Below, one piece after another: positions 12,222 to 23,450 of a stretch of DNA of 64,000 bases; the stretch's first letter is position 1, and every line of letters begins with the position of its first letter. A model generated the notes under the pieces. That model was given only the letters and a program-made list of their open reading frames with translations. It did not search any database and was not told the DNA's origin. Both the position numbers and the translations under genes were made by a program. The DNA comes from Dryocosmus kuriphilus (lineage: Eukaryota > Arthropoda > Insecta > Hymenoptera > Cynipidae), in contig CM076193.1 of NCBI GenBank assembly GCA_038277395.1, positions 95,743,583 through 95,807,582 of the forward strand. The letters are read 5' to 3'.

Positions 12222-12470
12222 AAAATAATCTGCCCGCCTCGCGGGCACATTCTCATCGCGCGCTTCGCGCGAAGTATGAGCGCTCGTCTGTTGGCACTCG
12301 CGCTTCGCGATCGATAGATTATTCACCTCGCGCTACGCGCTCGGTGTTTATGGATCGTATAAACCTTTAAATTAAAAATTACAAAAGAAATTATTTTACT
12401 TAAGGCTCTATCGCCCTTAAGGAATACATTCTCATCATGACACTCACGCTTCGCCTCGATAATTACATTT
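12222..12470. repeat. GC-rich palindromic repeat, copy 2
   Basis: Inverted and diverged relative of 7641-7870. It holds several short self-complementary blocks (gcgcgcttcgcgcg, cgcgcttcgcgatcg, cgcgctacgcgctc) and a partial second attcattctcatcat-type block near 12424. No coding content is seen. Confidence 0.55.
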
Positions 12471-12488
12471 TTTTAAAACACATTGTAG

Positions 12489-12677
12489 TGTTATGCGCAA
12501 ATGTAACGCTTCAAGTTTTTAAAAAGTAGTGATTTCCTGTGAGAGAAATCACATATATTTATTGATACACTAATGTCTCGTAAAGGTTACAGAAAAAGAA
12601 CTGGGCCCTAGGCCCGCGCAGTGGCTTATATATCCTAGGTACTAGAGTGGGGGTGTTCTATTTATAAGTGCGTGACA
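12489..12677 (-). repeat. 3' LTR of the errantivirus
   Basis: Bounded by tgttatgcgc and gcgtgaca. It lies directly downstream (minus strand) of a purine-rich tract and pairs with 21069-21258. Confidence 0.93.
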
Positions 12678-12688
12678 ACCCTCCCTTG
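12678..12688 (-). other. Polypurine tract of the errantivirus
   Basis: On the minus strand the bases immediately before the 3' LTR read caagggagggt, the expected plus-strand priming site. Confidence 0.7.
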
Positions 12689-12808
12689 AGACTGAATATA
12701 GTCTCTTAAATTCTATATTCTTATTTTCCTATTTTGTGTACTCTGGGTATCAGGTATTAGGGGTTTTATGCCAGCGGTATACCTAATTGACTACACAAGA
12801 GGGGTTTT

Positions 12809-14426
12809 CTACTCTAGTTTTGACGCAGAATAAACATAGTATCTCACCCAGTCTAGAGCGGTTTCTGTCCAATTCTTAAAACGTCTATGTTGGGCGATGT
12901 TACTTAATATATATATTTCGGTGTCATCTAAGCTCACTCTGGCTTGTCGGAGTTCGTCGTTGTCTATAATTTCATGTAGTTGAATTAATTTGCTTTTTAA
13001 TTTGGTCAAATCGTCCTTCATGCAATCAATATCGTACGAGATATTAAGGTATTCTATATGATTTTGTTGTTGTTCGGAATTTAAATACAAAATGTTGGAA
13101 TCATTAAATATTTTACAGTTTTGACCGGTAATCAGAGTAGGTTTGCTAGTCTTTCATGTTTGATAACTGACCCACATAATATGTCTAATTCTAATTCTTT
13201 CGTTGGGACAATAATGAATCCACAATTTACCGGTATAAATGTCTCCTTTTGCAAAAGGAAAGGTGAGGAATTACATCTGTTTTCGGCATATCGTTTAAAT
13301 GACGACGCTTCGCATATTTCGCTGTCCCTTAGTCTTACATTAGGTTGTTTCTGCTACAAATTTGGTATTCGGAGATTTGCTTACATTTTTGTATTGTCTC
13401 TATGTCTGTCGGTACGTAAGAATCTCTATATTTTATTACATAGTCGTGATCTGCGATAATGGAAAAGTATACATTATTAATAAGGTGATGAACTGGAACT
13501 ATGTATGTGTTGTAAGGAACCTTCTTCTTTTTCCATTATTGGAATGTCTAGAATGTAGGTAAAGAGTCCCCTAACCACGGCGACTGATAATAATTGACTG
13601 ATATCAATTATATGTTGATAGTTATTTTCTATTGCATCAAAATGATACCCGGTCCGTTGGGAGTCTTCGAATTCCTTAATAGTATTTTTCAAAATTGCTG
13701 GGGTCAAAATTTGCGGGTGGACCATTTCATGTTTTCCGTCGTTGATCGAATTGATTGCATTGTCGATGTCCTCGTTGGTTTCGTCTATTAGAATGTCTGT
13801 TAAGGCTATTTTATTGTTAACAAAACTGTCCCTGGAGGCGGAATTCAATCCCTCGCTGAGGTCTCATGCTAGTTTCCTTCCATTAGTTTGGCTGTTTAAT
13901 AACTCCTTATGATTGGTTGAAGAGGAGTCGAGGATTAATTTTAGTATCTTAGTGTGGTTAGTTAGTACAGTTGCTATGTTTTTGTTGTCCTTATAAAGGT
14001 TGTCGAATTCATTATTTATTTGGTTCAAATCTTTTTCGTTCAGTGTTCCGAATAGAGTTTTTGATATATCGCCGATGAAATTAGCTAGACCCCTTTTGGA
14101 CCTTGTTTGGCCACCTAGGAGCCTATTTAGTATTTCGTTTTTAAAAGAAAGTCTGTTGAACCTTCCTCTAACTAACTGTACTTCGTAATAGGGGTTACAT
14201 TTCCTGTCGCATGCCGATTCCGCCAACTGAATGGTGGTGTCTATAGCTTCCAGCCTTTTGCTATTTGACGTAAAGTTGATCCCTATTATTAGTTTCCAAG
14301 TCTCGTGGAATATATGGATTTTCCCTTTTCCTTCTATGTAGACGTTTCCTTTTAATCCTCCTTCGAATAACTTGCCTCAATGAACGTTATCAACATCAAG
14401 AGTGTAACTGGTAGTAGCCCCATCAT
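12809..14426 (-). pseudogene. env: Errantivirus envelope (baculovirus F-like) relic
   Basis: A start at 14426 follows a splice-acceptor-like ctttacag and opens with a hydrophobic signal-peptide-like stretch. The frame soon breaks near 14365. The next open part (14226-13864) contains a furin-type RSKR site at 14103-14092 followed by GLANFIGDISKTLFGTL, the hallmark fusion-peptide region of errantivirus/baculovirus F-type envelope proteins. A third part (13848-13477) continues as helix-rich ectodomain and a fourth (13090-12809) as Cys-poor tail. Several stops and frameshifts separate them (near 13855, 13475 and through 13400-13090), and no clear C-terminal membrane anchor is left. The family mediates membrane fusion; this copy cannot. 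The plus-strand frames over it are antisense shadows. Confidence 0.85.
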
Positions 14427-15487
14427 CTGTAAAGTAGGGCATGCATTGGTCTATGTGAATTCTTATTATTTTGTCTTCATTTCTGATTCTTAGGTCATTG
14501 TTATCCAGAAGATCGATAATTTCAAATGGTCCTTTCCAGGCGGGTTCTAATTTGTTTTGTTAAGTGTTGTTAAGTATTTTAACTAGGTCCCCTGGTTTGT
14601 ACAGTGGATGTTTCCTTGTGATTCCCTCGTCGCTTCGTTTCTTGCTTTTTTCTATTTCCAGCTGGATTCTTTCCTTAGCCTTGCTCACTAACGCTTCGTG
14701 TTTTTTTTTTCCATTCTTTGATCAAATCCTGATATGTTAGATTGGGTGAATTTGCTAATGTTGATGATATGTTAGCTTTTCTACCGAACATGAGTTCAAA
14801 GGGAGAGTAACCGGTCGTTTGATTGGTTGTAGTGTTGATTACAAAATTTATAAATTTTAGATTCTCATCCCATTCCTTTTGATTTTCTGCTATTGAGGTT
14901 TTGATCAAATTTTTAAGAGTTGAATGCATTCGTTCTATGTTCCCGTTCGATTGGGGATGAAATGTCGTCATTTTTATGTGTTGTACGTTGAGAGCATTTT
15001 CGAATTGTTGCATTAACTCTGCTAGGAAGTTTTGACCTTGGTCACTCAGTATTGTCTTGGGGGCTCCAAATGTATAAATGAAGTGATCGATCGGTTCCGT
15101 GATTATAGTTGTTGTGGTTTCCGTTTTCAGGGGTAGTACAGTATACCGGGTTAATCTGTCCTGTAAGCTCAATACATATTTGTTGCCGTTTGTTGTTTCC
15201 GGGAGAGGTCCAAACATATCCAATGCAATTTTGTCGTTTGGCGCTAGTGGAATATCTGGGATGATGGGCTCGGCTTGGCTTTTTATCCTTGTAGTTTTTT
15301 GGAGTTGGCAAATGGGACATTTCTTTACGTAATTTATCACGTCGCTGTCCATGTTGTGCCAAATGCCTAGCCTTTTAGCCCTTACCAAGGTGTTTTTTTC
15401 TCCTAAATGGTTACTATGCGCCTCTTTTAGGATATTTTCTCTTTCGTTTTTTGTCAATTCTCTTTTGTTGCCAAAGCACATGTGCAT
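14392..15487 (-). pseudogene. pol: Errantivirus integrase region of pol
   Basis: This is the C-terminal part of Pol. An HHCC zinc domain (EAHSNHLG ... CPICQL) is followed by the catalytic core with D (LDMFGPL), D (LSDQGQNF) and E (GNIERMHSTL) and a FELMFGRK segment. The frame breaks in a 10-T run (10 A on the coding strand) at 14701-14710. In another frame it continues through a YKPGDLVK block, a TAA stop, and then a GPF-type module (WKGPFEIIDLL) ending just before the env start. The catalytic triad is intact, so damage is confined to the tail. The family inserts viral cDNA into host DNA; GPY/F modules aid multimerisation. The start is arbitrary because it is part of the polyprotein. Confidence 0.9.
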
Positions 15488-17494
15488 TTGGATGTCAGGA
15501 TAATAGTTTGATAGGAATTCTAAAATTTCTTGTATTACCTCTTTCTCAATGGGCGTTAATAATGGGTCATTGAAGTTTAATGTAATTATTGTTAATTTTC
15601 TGTTCAGAAATTCGTCGATATACCAACCAAGTTTCCTCAGCCAATCTTCTTCGTTAAATGGTTGGAAATCTTCTTTGCTAATTTCCTTCCATAATTTCCC
15701 AATGGCATTGGGTTTGGTTTTGATTTTGCCGTACGTTGGTTGTAAACGCTAATTAATAAAGTCTTCGTAGAGTTTCTCCTGATTAAAGACGCATGAGTTT
15801 GTTTCGGAGGACATTTCGAACGAATGTTCTGGGGGTTTTTCTGTTATTCTTTGTGGTAATACAATCCTTTGGTCCTCTCTCAAGAGATGATCGCTTGTTA
15901 TAGTAGGTTGGTTTACTGGAGCGTCGAACATTTTTATCTCGGGTAGTTCGTTTTCCAGCCTTTCCATTTCCTCCTCGATGTTACTTTCGTCTAAGGCTTG
16001 AGACAGTATATTGTCAGTATTTAATGGGAATAATCGGGATAGGCAATCGGCTACTTATTTTCCTTGCCTTTAACGTACTCTATTTCGTAGTCGTACTTCT
16101 CCATTCTTAATCTCCATCGTAGGAGTCGTGAGCTAGGATCCTTTACGTTATGAAGCCAAATAAGCGCTCGATGATCGGTTTGGATCTTGAATTTGTTGCC
16201 TAAAAGGTATTGTCCTAATCTTTTCATAGCCCATACTATAGCCAACAATTTCTTTTCAGAAGTAGTGTAATCCTTCTCAGCTTTATTTAGGGTTCTGGAT
16301 ATGAATAGACAAGGGTGTCCTTTTTGAGATAGTACTGCTCCTAAACCCTGGTTTGATGCGTCGGTAGTCAAAGTAAACTGTTCCTTGAAGTCAGGAAATT
16401 TCAGAACTGGCGCTGACATTAAAGCGTGCCTTAGTTCAAAAAATGATTTTCCGCAACCTGGTGTCCAGTCGAATATTGTTTCTTTTTGTGTTAATTTTGT
16501 TAATGGTCGAGCTATACTGGAAAAATTCTTAATAAACTTCCGGTAGTATCCAGCTAGATCAAGGAACGACTGGATGTCCTTGAGTGTTTTAAGTTCTCTG
16601 AAATGTTTTATTGCTTCAACTTTCACGGGGTTAGGTTTAATTCCGTTTTTAGTGATTAGATGTCCAAGATACTCGAGTTCTGGCTTGAGGTACTCGCATT
16701 TATTTGGCTCTAGTCGCAATCCAAGTTCCTGCACCCTTTTGAGCACTTTTTCTAGCTTTCTATTATGTTCGTCGATGGTGTTCCCGAATATCACTATGTC
16801 GTCGATGTAAACAAAACAACAAGTACCAATTAGTCCTCTAAATGCGCTATCCTTGCGCTATGCTTGTAGAGAATGTGGTGTATTTTTTGCTTGTCTCTTT
16901 CATTGGTATTTGGTTGAAACCTGCAGTCATATCAAAAGCTGAGAAGAACTTCGAGTTACCGAGTTTGCCGAGTATGTCATCTATAAACGGAAGTGGGTAG
17001 GCATCCTGGTCTGTGTCTTTACACAGTTGCCGAAAATCTACCACAATTCGCAGTTTATATCCTTTCTTGGGAACAACCCAGAGAGGGGAATTAAAAGGAG
17101 ATTAAGATTCTCTGATGACTCCCTTTTCTATTAATCTATCAGTTTCCTCAAGCGTATATTCTCGGTGTTTTTCAGGTAATTTGTGATATCGCAAGTTCAT
17201 TATTTTGCCAGAGTTCAGGATGATTTCATGCTCGGTTAAGTTTGTACAAGGGAGCGGGTCTCTTTCGAGTGTGAAAACTTCCTGATCCTTAAGTATAAGT
17301 TTCTTTATTATTTCCCTTATTTGAGGTTCCAAGTGTTGGATCTTTGATAGTTTAATTAGTTCTTCTATTCTGTGTTGGTTTTTTATGTTGGGGTTTTCGT
17401 CTTTCCTTTGTGTATTCTTCACGTCTCGTGAAGTGATTTTATTGATCCCTTCGAATTCAATTTTCTTAAGGATTTTTTGAGGTTTTTTGTCATA
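15488..17494 (-). pseudogene. pol: Errantivirus reverse transcriptase and RNase H region of pol
   Basis: Reading minus from the mariner edge, an ENPNIKN-type linker and an RT start (KGVIRES) meet a TAA at 17102-17104. Then come VVDFRQLCKDT, FSAFDMTAGFNQI and TTFST. A deletion near 16845-16862 removes the usual segment between TTFST and the palm; the frame resumes with AFRGLIG and CFVYIDDIVIFG (YIDD at 16808-16797). RNase H follows with TLTTDASNQGLG, SEKKLLAIVWAM and IQTDHRALIWL. A stop at about 16050 interrupts the linker to integrase, which continues in pieces to 15749. The catalytic YIDD and RNase H acidic residues are present, but the RT deletion and stops make it inactive. Confidence 0.9.
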
Positions 17495-18443
17495 CGAGGC
17501 ACGTCCAGAAAGTAAGTGTACTGGTACTCTCACAGCTGTAGGGAATACTTTTTCGACATGCTGGTAACACTGCCGCGTAACCTGACCTCTCCCCTTCAAA
17601 ACGAGACCAATCCGAGGTTAGTGTGTTGAAAACTCTTGACGCAGTAGCATCTCTCGCGAAAAATGTCGATCGTACCTCCCGCCAAGTGCGAAATTCGCGC
17701 CGTCATTCGCTACCTCGTTATGAAGGGAAAAGCTCCAGTTGAGATTTATAATGAGACGAAAACTGTTTACGGTAATGGAGCTATGAATCGTTCGAGTGTG
17801 TACAAGTGATGTCGCGAATTTAAAAATGGCCGTACTTTCGTGCAGGACGATCAGAGGAGCGGAAGACCTTCAATTGCGTCTGACGAACTTGTGGAAAAAA
17901 TCGAGATTGCGGTCCGTGACGATCGCAGATTGACGTTAGATGATCTTTCTGCGATGTTTCCGCAAATCTCCAAATCTCTGTTATACGAAACAATCACAGA
18001 AACTCTCGGATATCGGAAATTGTCTGCGAGGTGGGTCCCAAAACAGCTGAAAATGCCAAACCTCACACGGCCAACGCCACGAAGCAACTCCTGGACTCTT
18101 TTGGATGGGACGTTTTAAACCACCCCCGGTATTCCCCTGACCAGACCCTTCAGATTTCCATCTCTTCATTTCCCTGAAGGGGCACCTGGGTGGAAAAAAG
18201 TTTTCAACGGACGAGGAGGTGAAGGGGGAGGTGGAGAAGTGGGCGAAAGAGCTGGCGGGAGACTTCTTCGAGGCAGGCATCAAGAAATTGATCCCGCGGA
18301 TCACCACTTGCATCGAGAGGGATGGTGATTATGTTGAAAAATAACTTACATATGTACAAGTGTAACTAATTATGTTTTTGTTTTAATAAATTTTTTTTGA
18401 AGCCTGCATAAATTGAGTACACTTACTTTCTGGACGTGCCTCG
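17495..18443 (+). mobile_element. Internally deleted mariner inserted in the errantivirus
   Basis: Perfect 27-bp terminal inverted repeats (cgaggcacgtccagaaagta... at 17495-17521, complement at 18417-18443) are flanked by the TA duplication (17493-17494 and 18444-18445). This is the mariner/Tc1 signature. At 949 bp it is shorter than an intact mariner of about 1.3 kb. The identical termini and host-element position show it arrived after the errantivirus. Confidence 0.92.
17663..18343 (+). pseudogene. Mariner transposase relic
   Basis: The frame starts at atgtcgatcgtacctcccgc, gives the N-terminal helix-turn-helix of mariner transposases, then hits a TGA (at VYK/CREFKNG) before the QDDQRSGRPS linker and a second HTH (LTLDDLSAMF ... 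LGYRKLSARWVPKQL). Immediately after PKQL the sequence jumps to the C-terminal part (FGWDVLNHPRYSPD). The catalytic core with its first two aspartates is therefore missing, and a frame change follows around 18155. It is dead and could at most have been moved in trans. Confidence 0.88.
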
Positions 18444-19137
18444 TAGTTAGAAATTGGGACCTTTACCAGGTTGTTTTGGATTTTTTAGATTCCATCGGGT
18501 ATCTCATCATCATTCTCTATCAAGATGTCCTGATCCTCGGCTTTTATTTGAATAGTGCATATTTGAGATGTTCCGCTACTGATGAATTCTCCGTCTTGGT
18601 GTAATGGAAGTTTATGGTTTTCTATATTCAGAAAACTAGGGGTGAGCGCGTATCTGTTATATTTTTTGAAGAATTGAATTCCTATGATACCATCCTCTGG
18701 GAGTGGAAAATCTTCATCTACTACGTGGAACAATTGTTTTCTATTGAAGTAATTCAAGTAAACCGCTTTCTGGAAGGTGTGTTTGTCGTTGCTCATGAAA
18801 ATTTTTTACAAAATTTGAATGGTTTATCCTTAGGTAGTAGTATTCCCTGTTTAGTTAAATTTATTGCTGCTCCACTGTCCACGAGTAGTCTATATTTTCT
18901 TCCTCCTCGCTTCCCGTGTACTGATTGCAGTTTTCCAGATATGTTTGAAATTCTGCTTGTTCCTCGAAAGTTACTTGTTCCTGAATTTCCTCTGATGTCA
19001 TTTCTGTAGAATCCACTGTTTCGTTTTCTTCCTGTATATTTCTGACTGGTTGAGGCGGTCGTTTCGAGGTTTGACCTGGGTAAAAATTCTGTGTTTTCGT
19101 GTTGCACTGTGATGCAATATGACCTAATTTGGCACAT
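18444..19137 (-). pseudogene. pol: Errantivirus protease region of pol
   Basis: This frame overlaps the end of gag and lies in the -1 frame relative to it, as expected for ribosomal frameshift expression of pol. The aspartic protease active site LLVDSGAAIN is visible near 18890, and the flap/end block DGIIGIQFF near 18680. A stop and restart at about 18795 breaks the domain. The region ends at the mariner insertion and resumes at 17493. It normally cleaves the Gag-Pol polyprotein. Confidence 0.85.
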
Positions 19138-20188
19138 TTAAAGCATTTCATATTTGTTCTGTCTAATAGTGGTATGTCTTGGTTGTTAAGTCCTTTTCCG
19201 GTGGTATTTGCCTGAGGACGAGTCATTTGTGGCCGTGGCAGGAATCGAGATGTCGAGCGCGGTGCGGGAGTCTGCTGTCTAATCGGTTGTGACTCTTTTA
19301 GCTATATTTCGGTTTCCATTGCCATGTTTTGGGCTTCGGCTAGAGTCACTGGTTTGAGCAATCTAATTTGTAGACCGATTTCTTTCCATAAGTTTAGCAG
19401 ATATCTGTTGATATTTTCGGTTTCCTCGATTTTAATCCGCAATCTTCTCTCTATGGGCTTGAATGTTGCCCTTGTATACTATAGTTTAGTTCATTTGTTA
19501 TTTGTCTGAACCGAAGTGAGAAATTTTGCACTGTTTCCGCGGTTCCCTGCTTACAACTTTCGAGTTTCGATTTCAGCGCTAGCGTGGATCCCGTCTGCTT
19601 GATGTTTTGTCTTAGGACATCGAAAAGATCTTCAAAAGAGTCAATGGGCATGAAGCGAATCGCCTTTTCAGCCGGACCTTTAATTTTTTGTGCCAAAATG
19701 AAATCTAAAAGAATATTCGGCTGATAGCAGCGTAGTTTTGCTCGTCTGATACTTTTTATAAAATCTTCTACCCCAATGTCGTCCTGTCCATTTAGTACTG
19801 TTATAGTATCCAAGATATTCTTTGCCTTGAGGGTTTCTTCCTCCTGTCGTGGCGCGGACGGTGTTGGGTGATGTGTGGTTCTGCTTTGTTCTAACAATCG
19901 CTTATTGCGCTGTTTCCTATCTTCCATAGCTTGTTGGTCCTCATCTGTTTTAGACATAGGTAGTGACCCTTCATCTTCGGTCATTTCGGGCTGGTCGGTA
20001 AATACTTCACCGGAAAATCCTAGTTTCTTTGCTAACTTAGATATCTCTTCTATTCTATTATCATTTTCTTGTTTTAAAGTGGCTTATCCTACCGATATCG
20101 CTTCGACTTTAGCCAGAAGTTGCATTAAGATCTCATTAGTGGATGCGGTAGGACTTTGAGTTCGATCTAGCGACGATGAGCAAGGCAT
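18861..20188 (-). pseudogene. gag: Errantivirus gag relic
   Basis: The start is taken at the ATG at 20188-20186, with a TAA stop in frame at 20086-20084. The frame stays open after it through the capsid part (DDIGVEDFIKSIRRAKLRC, FEDLFDVLRQNI) to about 19460, where a frameshift and a TAG follow. Downstream, a CCHC zinc knuckle (CFKCAKLGHIASQC) lies near 19150-19105, followed by an acidic tail ending at 18861. Zinc-knuckle Gag packages the RNA. At least two stops and one frameshift make this copy inactive. The pol frame begins inside its 3' part. Confidence 0.87.
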
Positions 20189-21046
20189 TGTGGACGTTAG
20201 GAAAGGGGTGAAAGTTCGTTGGAAGAATCCGTGCAGTCTGTTTCGTCTGTTGCGTAAGTGCTCTATGTTTTATATAAGTCAGCCAGTGTGGAATGTGGTG
20301 TCGCGTAACTATTTATATGTATATTGGACTCATTTGTCCTTTAATACAATAAAATTCGATAGGGTCGTGTTACAACAACGCTATAGATTTTAAAGTAATT
20401 TGTTAGTTTTGTTGAGGAAAGGTAGAGCTTGCGAGCACGCGAAGTATGCCTTACCCAATATTTGAAACTTTATTCCACCCGATGTCAAACTAACTTTGGT
20501 TTTACATCGGTTGCCTTCCGCAGACCACAAAGGAGATTGACACTCTTCAAATATTGTTTTACGATTTGTGTTACGATTAGTACCTAAGTGCTATCATTAA
20601 TACCTTGCAGTGAGTCGTTATCTTGCAATGACTGGAGAATGCTGACCGTGGACTTCGTTCTCCGCTATCTGAATCTCTTGACTCGGCGTGGCGACGTATC
20701 CCCAGGCTGTTACTGCTCACTTGGTGTTGCCACTCCTGTTCCTAGGCGCTGGTTGGTGCTCTGTAGACAGGTGTCTCTTCCGCCTGATTGCGGGCCTCGT
20801 TCAAATTTGTGAAATTTAGAAAAACAAGAGTTTTACGTAGAATAGTGGCTACTTAATTCACCAACAAGTTTTAACTCTAGTTTTCTTATTTCTCGTGGTT
20901 ATCGGGTCGCCCGTAGGTGGATCCGGAGTTCCTTGACTTTTGAATTTTCGTAAAAATTCTTTTGCTTCCAGGGTTCGTCACGACGAATCAACTTTTATGG
21001 GATATCCTTTTTATTAATTCCGTGGAATACAAGGAATCGAAAAGTT
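20189..21046 (-). other. Untranslated leader of the errantivirus
   Basis: About 860 bp between the primer-binding site and gag. No conserved coding frame is seen. A long leader with packaging and splice-donor signals is normal for the group. The open frame on the plus strand at 20588-20812 is not supported by anything. Confidence 0.6.
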
Positions 21047-21065
21047 GATCCTGGCAAGATCGCCA
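21047..21065 (-). other. Primer-binding site of the errantivirus
   Basis: Three bases inside the 5' LTR the minus strand reads TGGCGATCTTGCCAGGATC, starting with the TGG that complements a tRNA CCA end. The tgcCAGGATC end is like the tRNA-Ser-type sites of some gypsy relatives, but I did not match a tRNA. Confidence 0.65.
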
Positions 21066-21068
21066 AAA

Positions 21069-21258
21069 TGTTATGCGCAAATGCAACGCTTCAAGTTTTT
21101 TAAAAAGTCGTGATTTCCTGTGAGGGAAATCACATGTATTTATTGATACAATAATGTCTCGTGAAGGTTACAGAAAAAGAACTGGGCCCTAAGCCCGCGC
21201 AGTGGCTTATATATCCTAGGTACTAGAGTTAGGGTGTTCTATTTATGAGTGCGTAACA
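21069..21258 (-). repeat. 5' LTR of the errantivirus
   Basis: Bounded by tgttatgcgc and gcgtaaca. It pairs with 12489-12677 and contains the viral promoter by position. Confidence 0.93.
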
Positions 21259-21379
21259 GTATATTGGTAAAGTTTTTTTGTGATTTTCCAAATTTTCACA
21301 ATACAGGATTTCGATTCTTGAAAGTAAAACGATGAGTCTTATAAATAAATTTTTTAGCTCAAAAAAATGATAGAGAGTA

Positions 21380-21790
21380 AATTTGTAGATCTTTTTGAAG
21401 TGAATAACTTTTTTTATTATCATTTCTTTTGTATCTTGCACATTTTGTCGGGACAGTTGAATTTCTAATTTTTTAATAGCGTTTTCTCGATTAAAATAAA
21501 AACCGTGTATTTTATCAAAAAATAGTTAAGCCAAATTTGTAGATCTTCTTGAGCTAAACAGCTTTATTTATTATCATTTTTTCGTATCTTGAATATTTTG
21601 GCGGAAAACCAGATTTTTAAAATTTTAATAGCGTTTTCTTGATTAAAACAAAAATCGTTCATTTTATCAAAAAATGGGTAATATAAAATTTTTGGATTTT
21701 TTTAAGATGAACAATTTTACTTTCTTACATTTTTTTTGTATCTCTCATAATTTAGCCGGAAAATGAATTTTTTGATATTATGAAAACCGT
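21380..21790. repeat. Three tandem repeats of about 154 bp
   Basis: Units start at about 21380, 21533 and 21688. Each contains tttgtagatctt (or a variant), a tttattatcattt block, tcgtatctt, a ggc/cgga block, aatagcgttttctcgattaa and tattttatcaaaaaat. The third copy is degraded. This looks like a satellite remnant or the interior of a larger repeat. Confidence 0.7.
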
Positions 21791-21930
21791 TTTTGATGGA
21801 TAAAACCATAACCGTTGGTCAAAAACTGCTGGTTAACGAACTCATCCTTTACTTTTACCCCTTAAAGAAGTGTACCAAAGCGCATTCCAATCCGATTAGT
21901 CCTTCGAAAGTTATCGTTGGAAAAGACTCC

Positions 21931-21992
21931 AACGACGACAACGACAACGACGACAACGACAACGACAACGACGACGACGACAACAGACAGAC
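21931..21992. repeat. CGACAA/CGA microsatellite
   Basis: A run of gacaac and gac units, followed by agacagacatacaccgtcgt. It sits at the end of the 154-bp repeat array and is probably part of the same composite repeat. Confidence 0.85.
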
Positions 21993-22149
21993 ATACACCG
22001 TCGTAAAACCCGTTTATTTCGGATTCAGGAGGTCTCAAAACGTGGAGATTTCATGAATTTCGCGAACGTCAAATTTTACATAAATCTAATACCTTCTCTG
22101 ATGAGAATGTAAAAAAAATATGCGTGTAAAGAGATTGTTTATTTTTAGA

Positions 22150-22640
22150 ACTCTTATGAAGTTTGTTAATTACTATTCCACTTGAGCTAAACCTTTTCAG
22201 AAAATTTCCTGGAACCTTTCTGAACAACTCTTTGACTGACAGTTTTCGCTTGCTGAAAATTCGCTCGACTCCCGAAACGCTTGAAGTTGTTTGTGCACGA
22301 ATTTTGAACTGCCTTGGAAAAAAAATTATTAACAATTTTTTAAATAAACCTTTTGAATTTCTGCTCACTTCATCGGTCGCAGAATATGGCAGTACATATT
22401 TATAATAAGTTTTGTTACAAAATATGAAAAAATTTCCATTTCGCTGCGAGTTGAAGTGGAAAAAACCAAAAAATTTTAATCAGAGAAAAAAAACAGTTTT
22501 TCGTAAATAATTCGAAAAGTAAAAAAGCTAAAACTTTTTTTGTACAGAGAAAAAGATGCGAAATTAAATTTTCATTCAGAATATATATTTTAAAAATTAA
22601 AATCCAAGACTTCATTTTCAAGTGCCCAGGGGCCGCCCGT
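22150..22640. repeat. Interspersed repeat, copy 2 (inverted copy of 10090-10540)
   Basis: Contains in reverse complement the landmarks of copy 1: gtttgttaattactattcca, gacagttttcgcttgctgaa, cccgaaacgcttgaagttgt, cgaattttgaactgccttgg and the catttcgctgcgagttgaag block. Confidence 0.7.
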
Positions 22641-22854
22641 CCCACTCCAGCAAAATAATTCTACCTATATCTCCTTTTTGCATCCGGCCCCTCATTATTT
22701 ATTATCGCCAAGCTCAAAGTAAATAAGGAGTTGCAGCATCCACTCTTTGTCGAAAAGTTGCTGAATATGTGCAAAATAAAAGCATGGAAGCGGTTTGTCA
22801 AAAAGGTAAATACAATTACACTTTATTTGCTTGTAAAGTATATATTCTAAATTA

Positions 22855-23289
22855 CGCTGGTGAAAGTTTCGGAATGGATTTGAGTCCGTTTGAATCTAAA
22901 CGATTTCGAATGATTACGTATGAATGCGAAATCTGTTTCCGAAGCACGGAATCAATCGGAATCAAAGGAAAATTGATATCGAATGAGTCCGCTCGATTAC
23001 GATCCATTCCTTTTGAGTCCGAATTATTCTCTCCAAGTTGATTCCGATTGATTCCGTGTAAGTCCAAAGAAACTTTTAATTCCGTCCGACTCAGTGAGAC
23101 AAAGACATTCATTCGGAATGGCATCGAATGATTCCGACCTTGAATCCGATTGGTCCCGAACATGTGTCAATCGAACTCATTCGGACTCAAATGGACTGGG
23201 TCGGAGTAATTCGGAAACAGATTCCGCATTCACAGGGAATCAGATGGATTCAAATTGGATTCCGTTTGGGTCCGAAACTTCCACCAGGG
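22855..23289. mobile_element. MITE into whose end the P element inserted
   Basis: The left terminus cgctggtgaaagtttcgga and right terminus tccgaaacttccaccaggg are inverted repeats (16 of 19 positions). The interior is rich in ttccgattg/gattccg units in both orientations and is non-coding. The last 8 bases, caccaggg, were duplicated when the P element at 23290 inserted. Confidence 0.7.
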
Positions 23290-23450
23290 CACGGTCGTAT
23301 ACACTGGTCCGGGAGGTCTCGTGGTGGGGGAAGTTCCCTTACGTAAGCCAAAAAGTTTCGCGATCCTGACACCGCGCGACATGGCGCACTAGTCGAGTGG
23401 TGAAGAGTTTGAAGACAAAAGCACGTTTTTTAACCTCATAGAATCTTTGA

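Larger units (their letters stand above)
12489..21258 (-). mobile_element. Errantivirus (Ty3/Gypsy retrovirus-like element), full length, inactive
   Basis: Two LTRs of about 190 bp (12489-12677 and 21069-21258) start with TGTTA and end with GACA/AACA. They bracket, on the minus strand, a primer-binding site, gag, pol (protease, RT, RNase H, integrase), env and a polypurine tract, which is the layout of insect errantiviruses. I count about 11 substitutions plus one indel between the LTRs, near 6 percent, so the insertion is not very recent. The flanks share only gta, so the 4-bp target duplication is degraded or absent. In-frame stops, frameshifts, an internal RT deletion and a mariner insertion (17495-18443) make it non-functional. 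Confidence 0.93.

Noticed and set aside
13121..13459. Plus-strand frame over the env relic
   Set aside because: Antisense shadow of the errantivirus; no family features.
20588..20812. Plus-strand frame in the errantivirus leader
   Set aside because: No homology pattern and lies in a region expected to be untranslated.
22769..23369. Overlapping frames in the ttccgattg-rich block
   Set aside because: They come from repeated words in a MITE with inverted ends, present on both strands.
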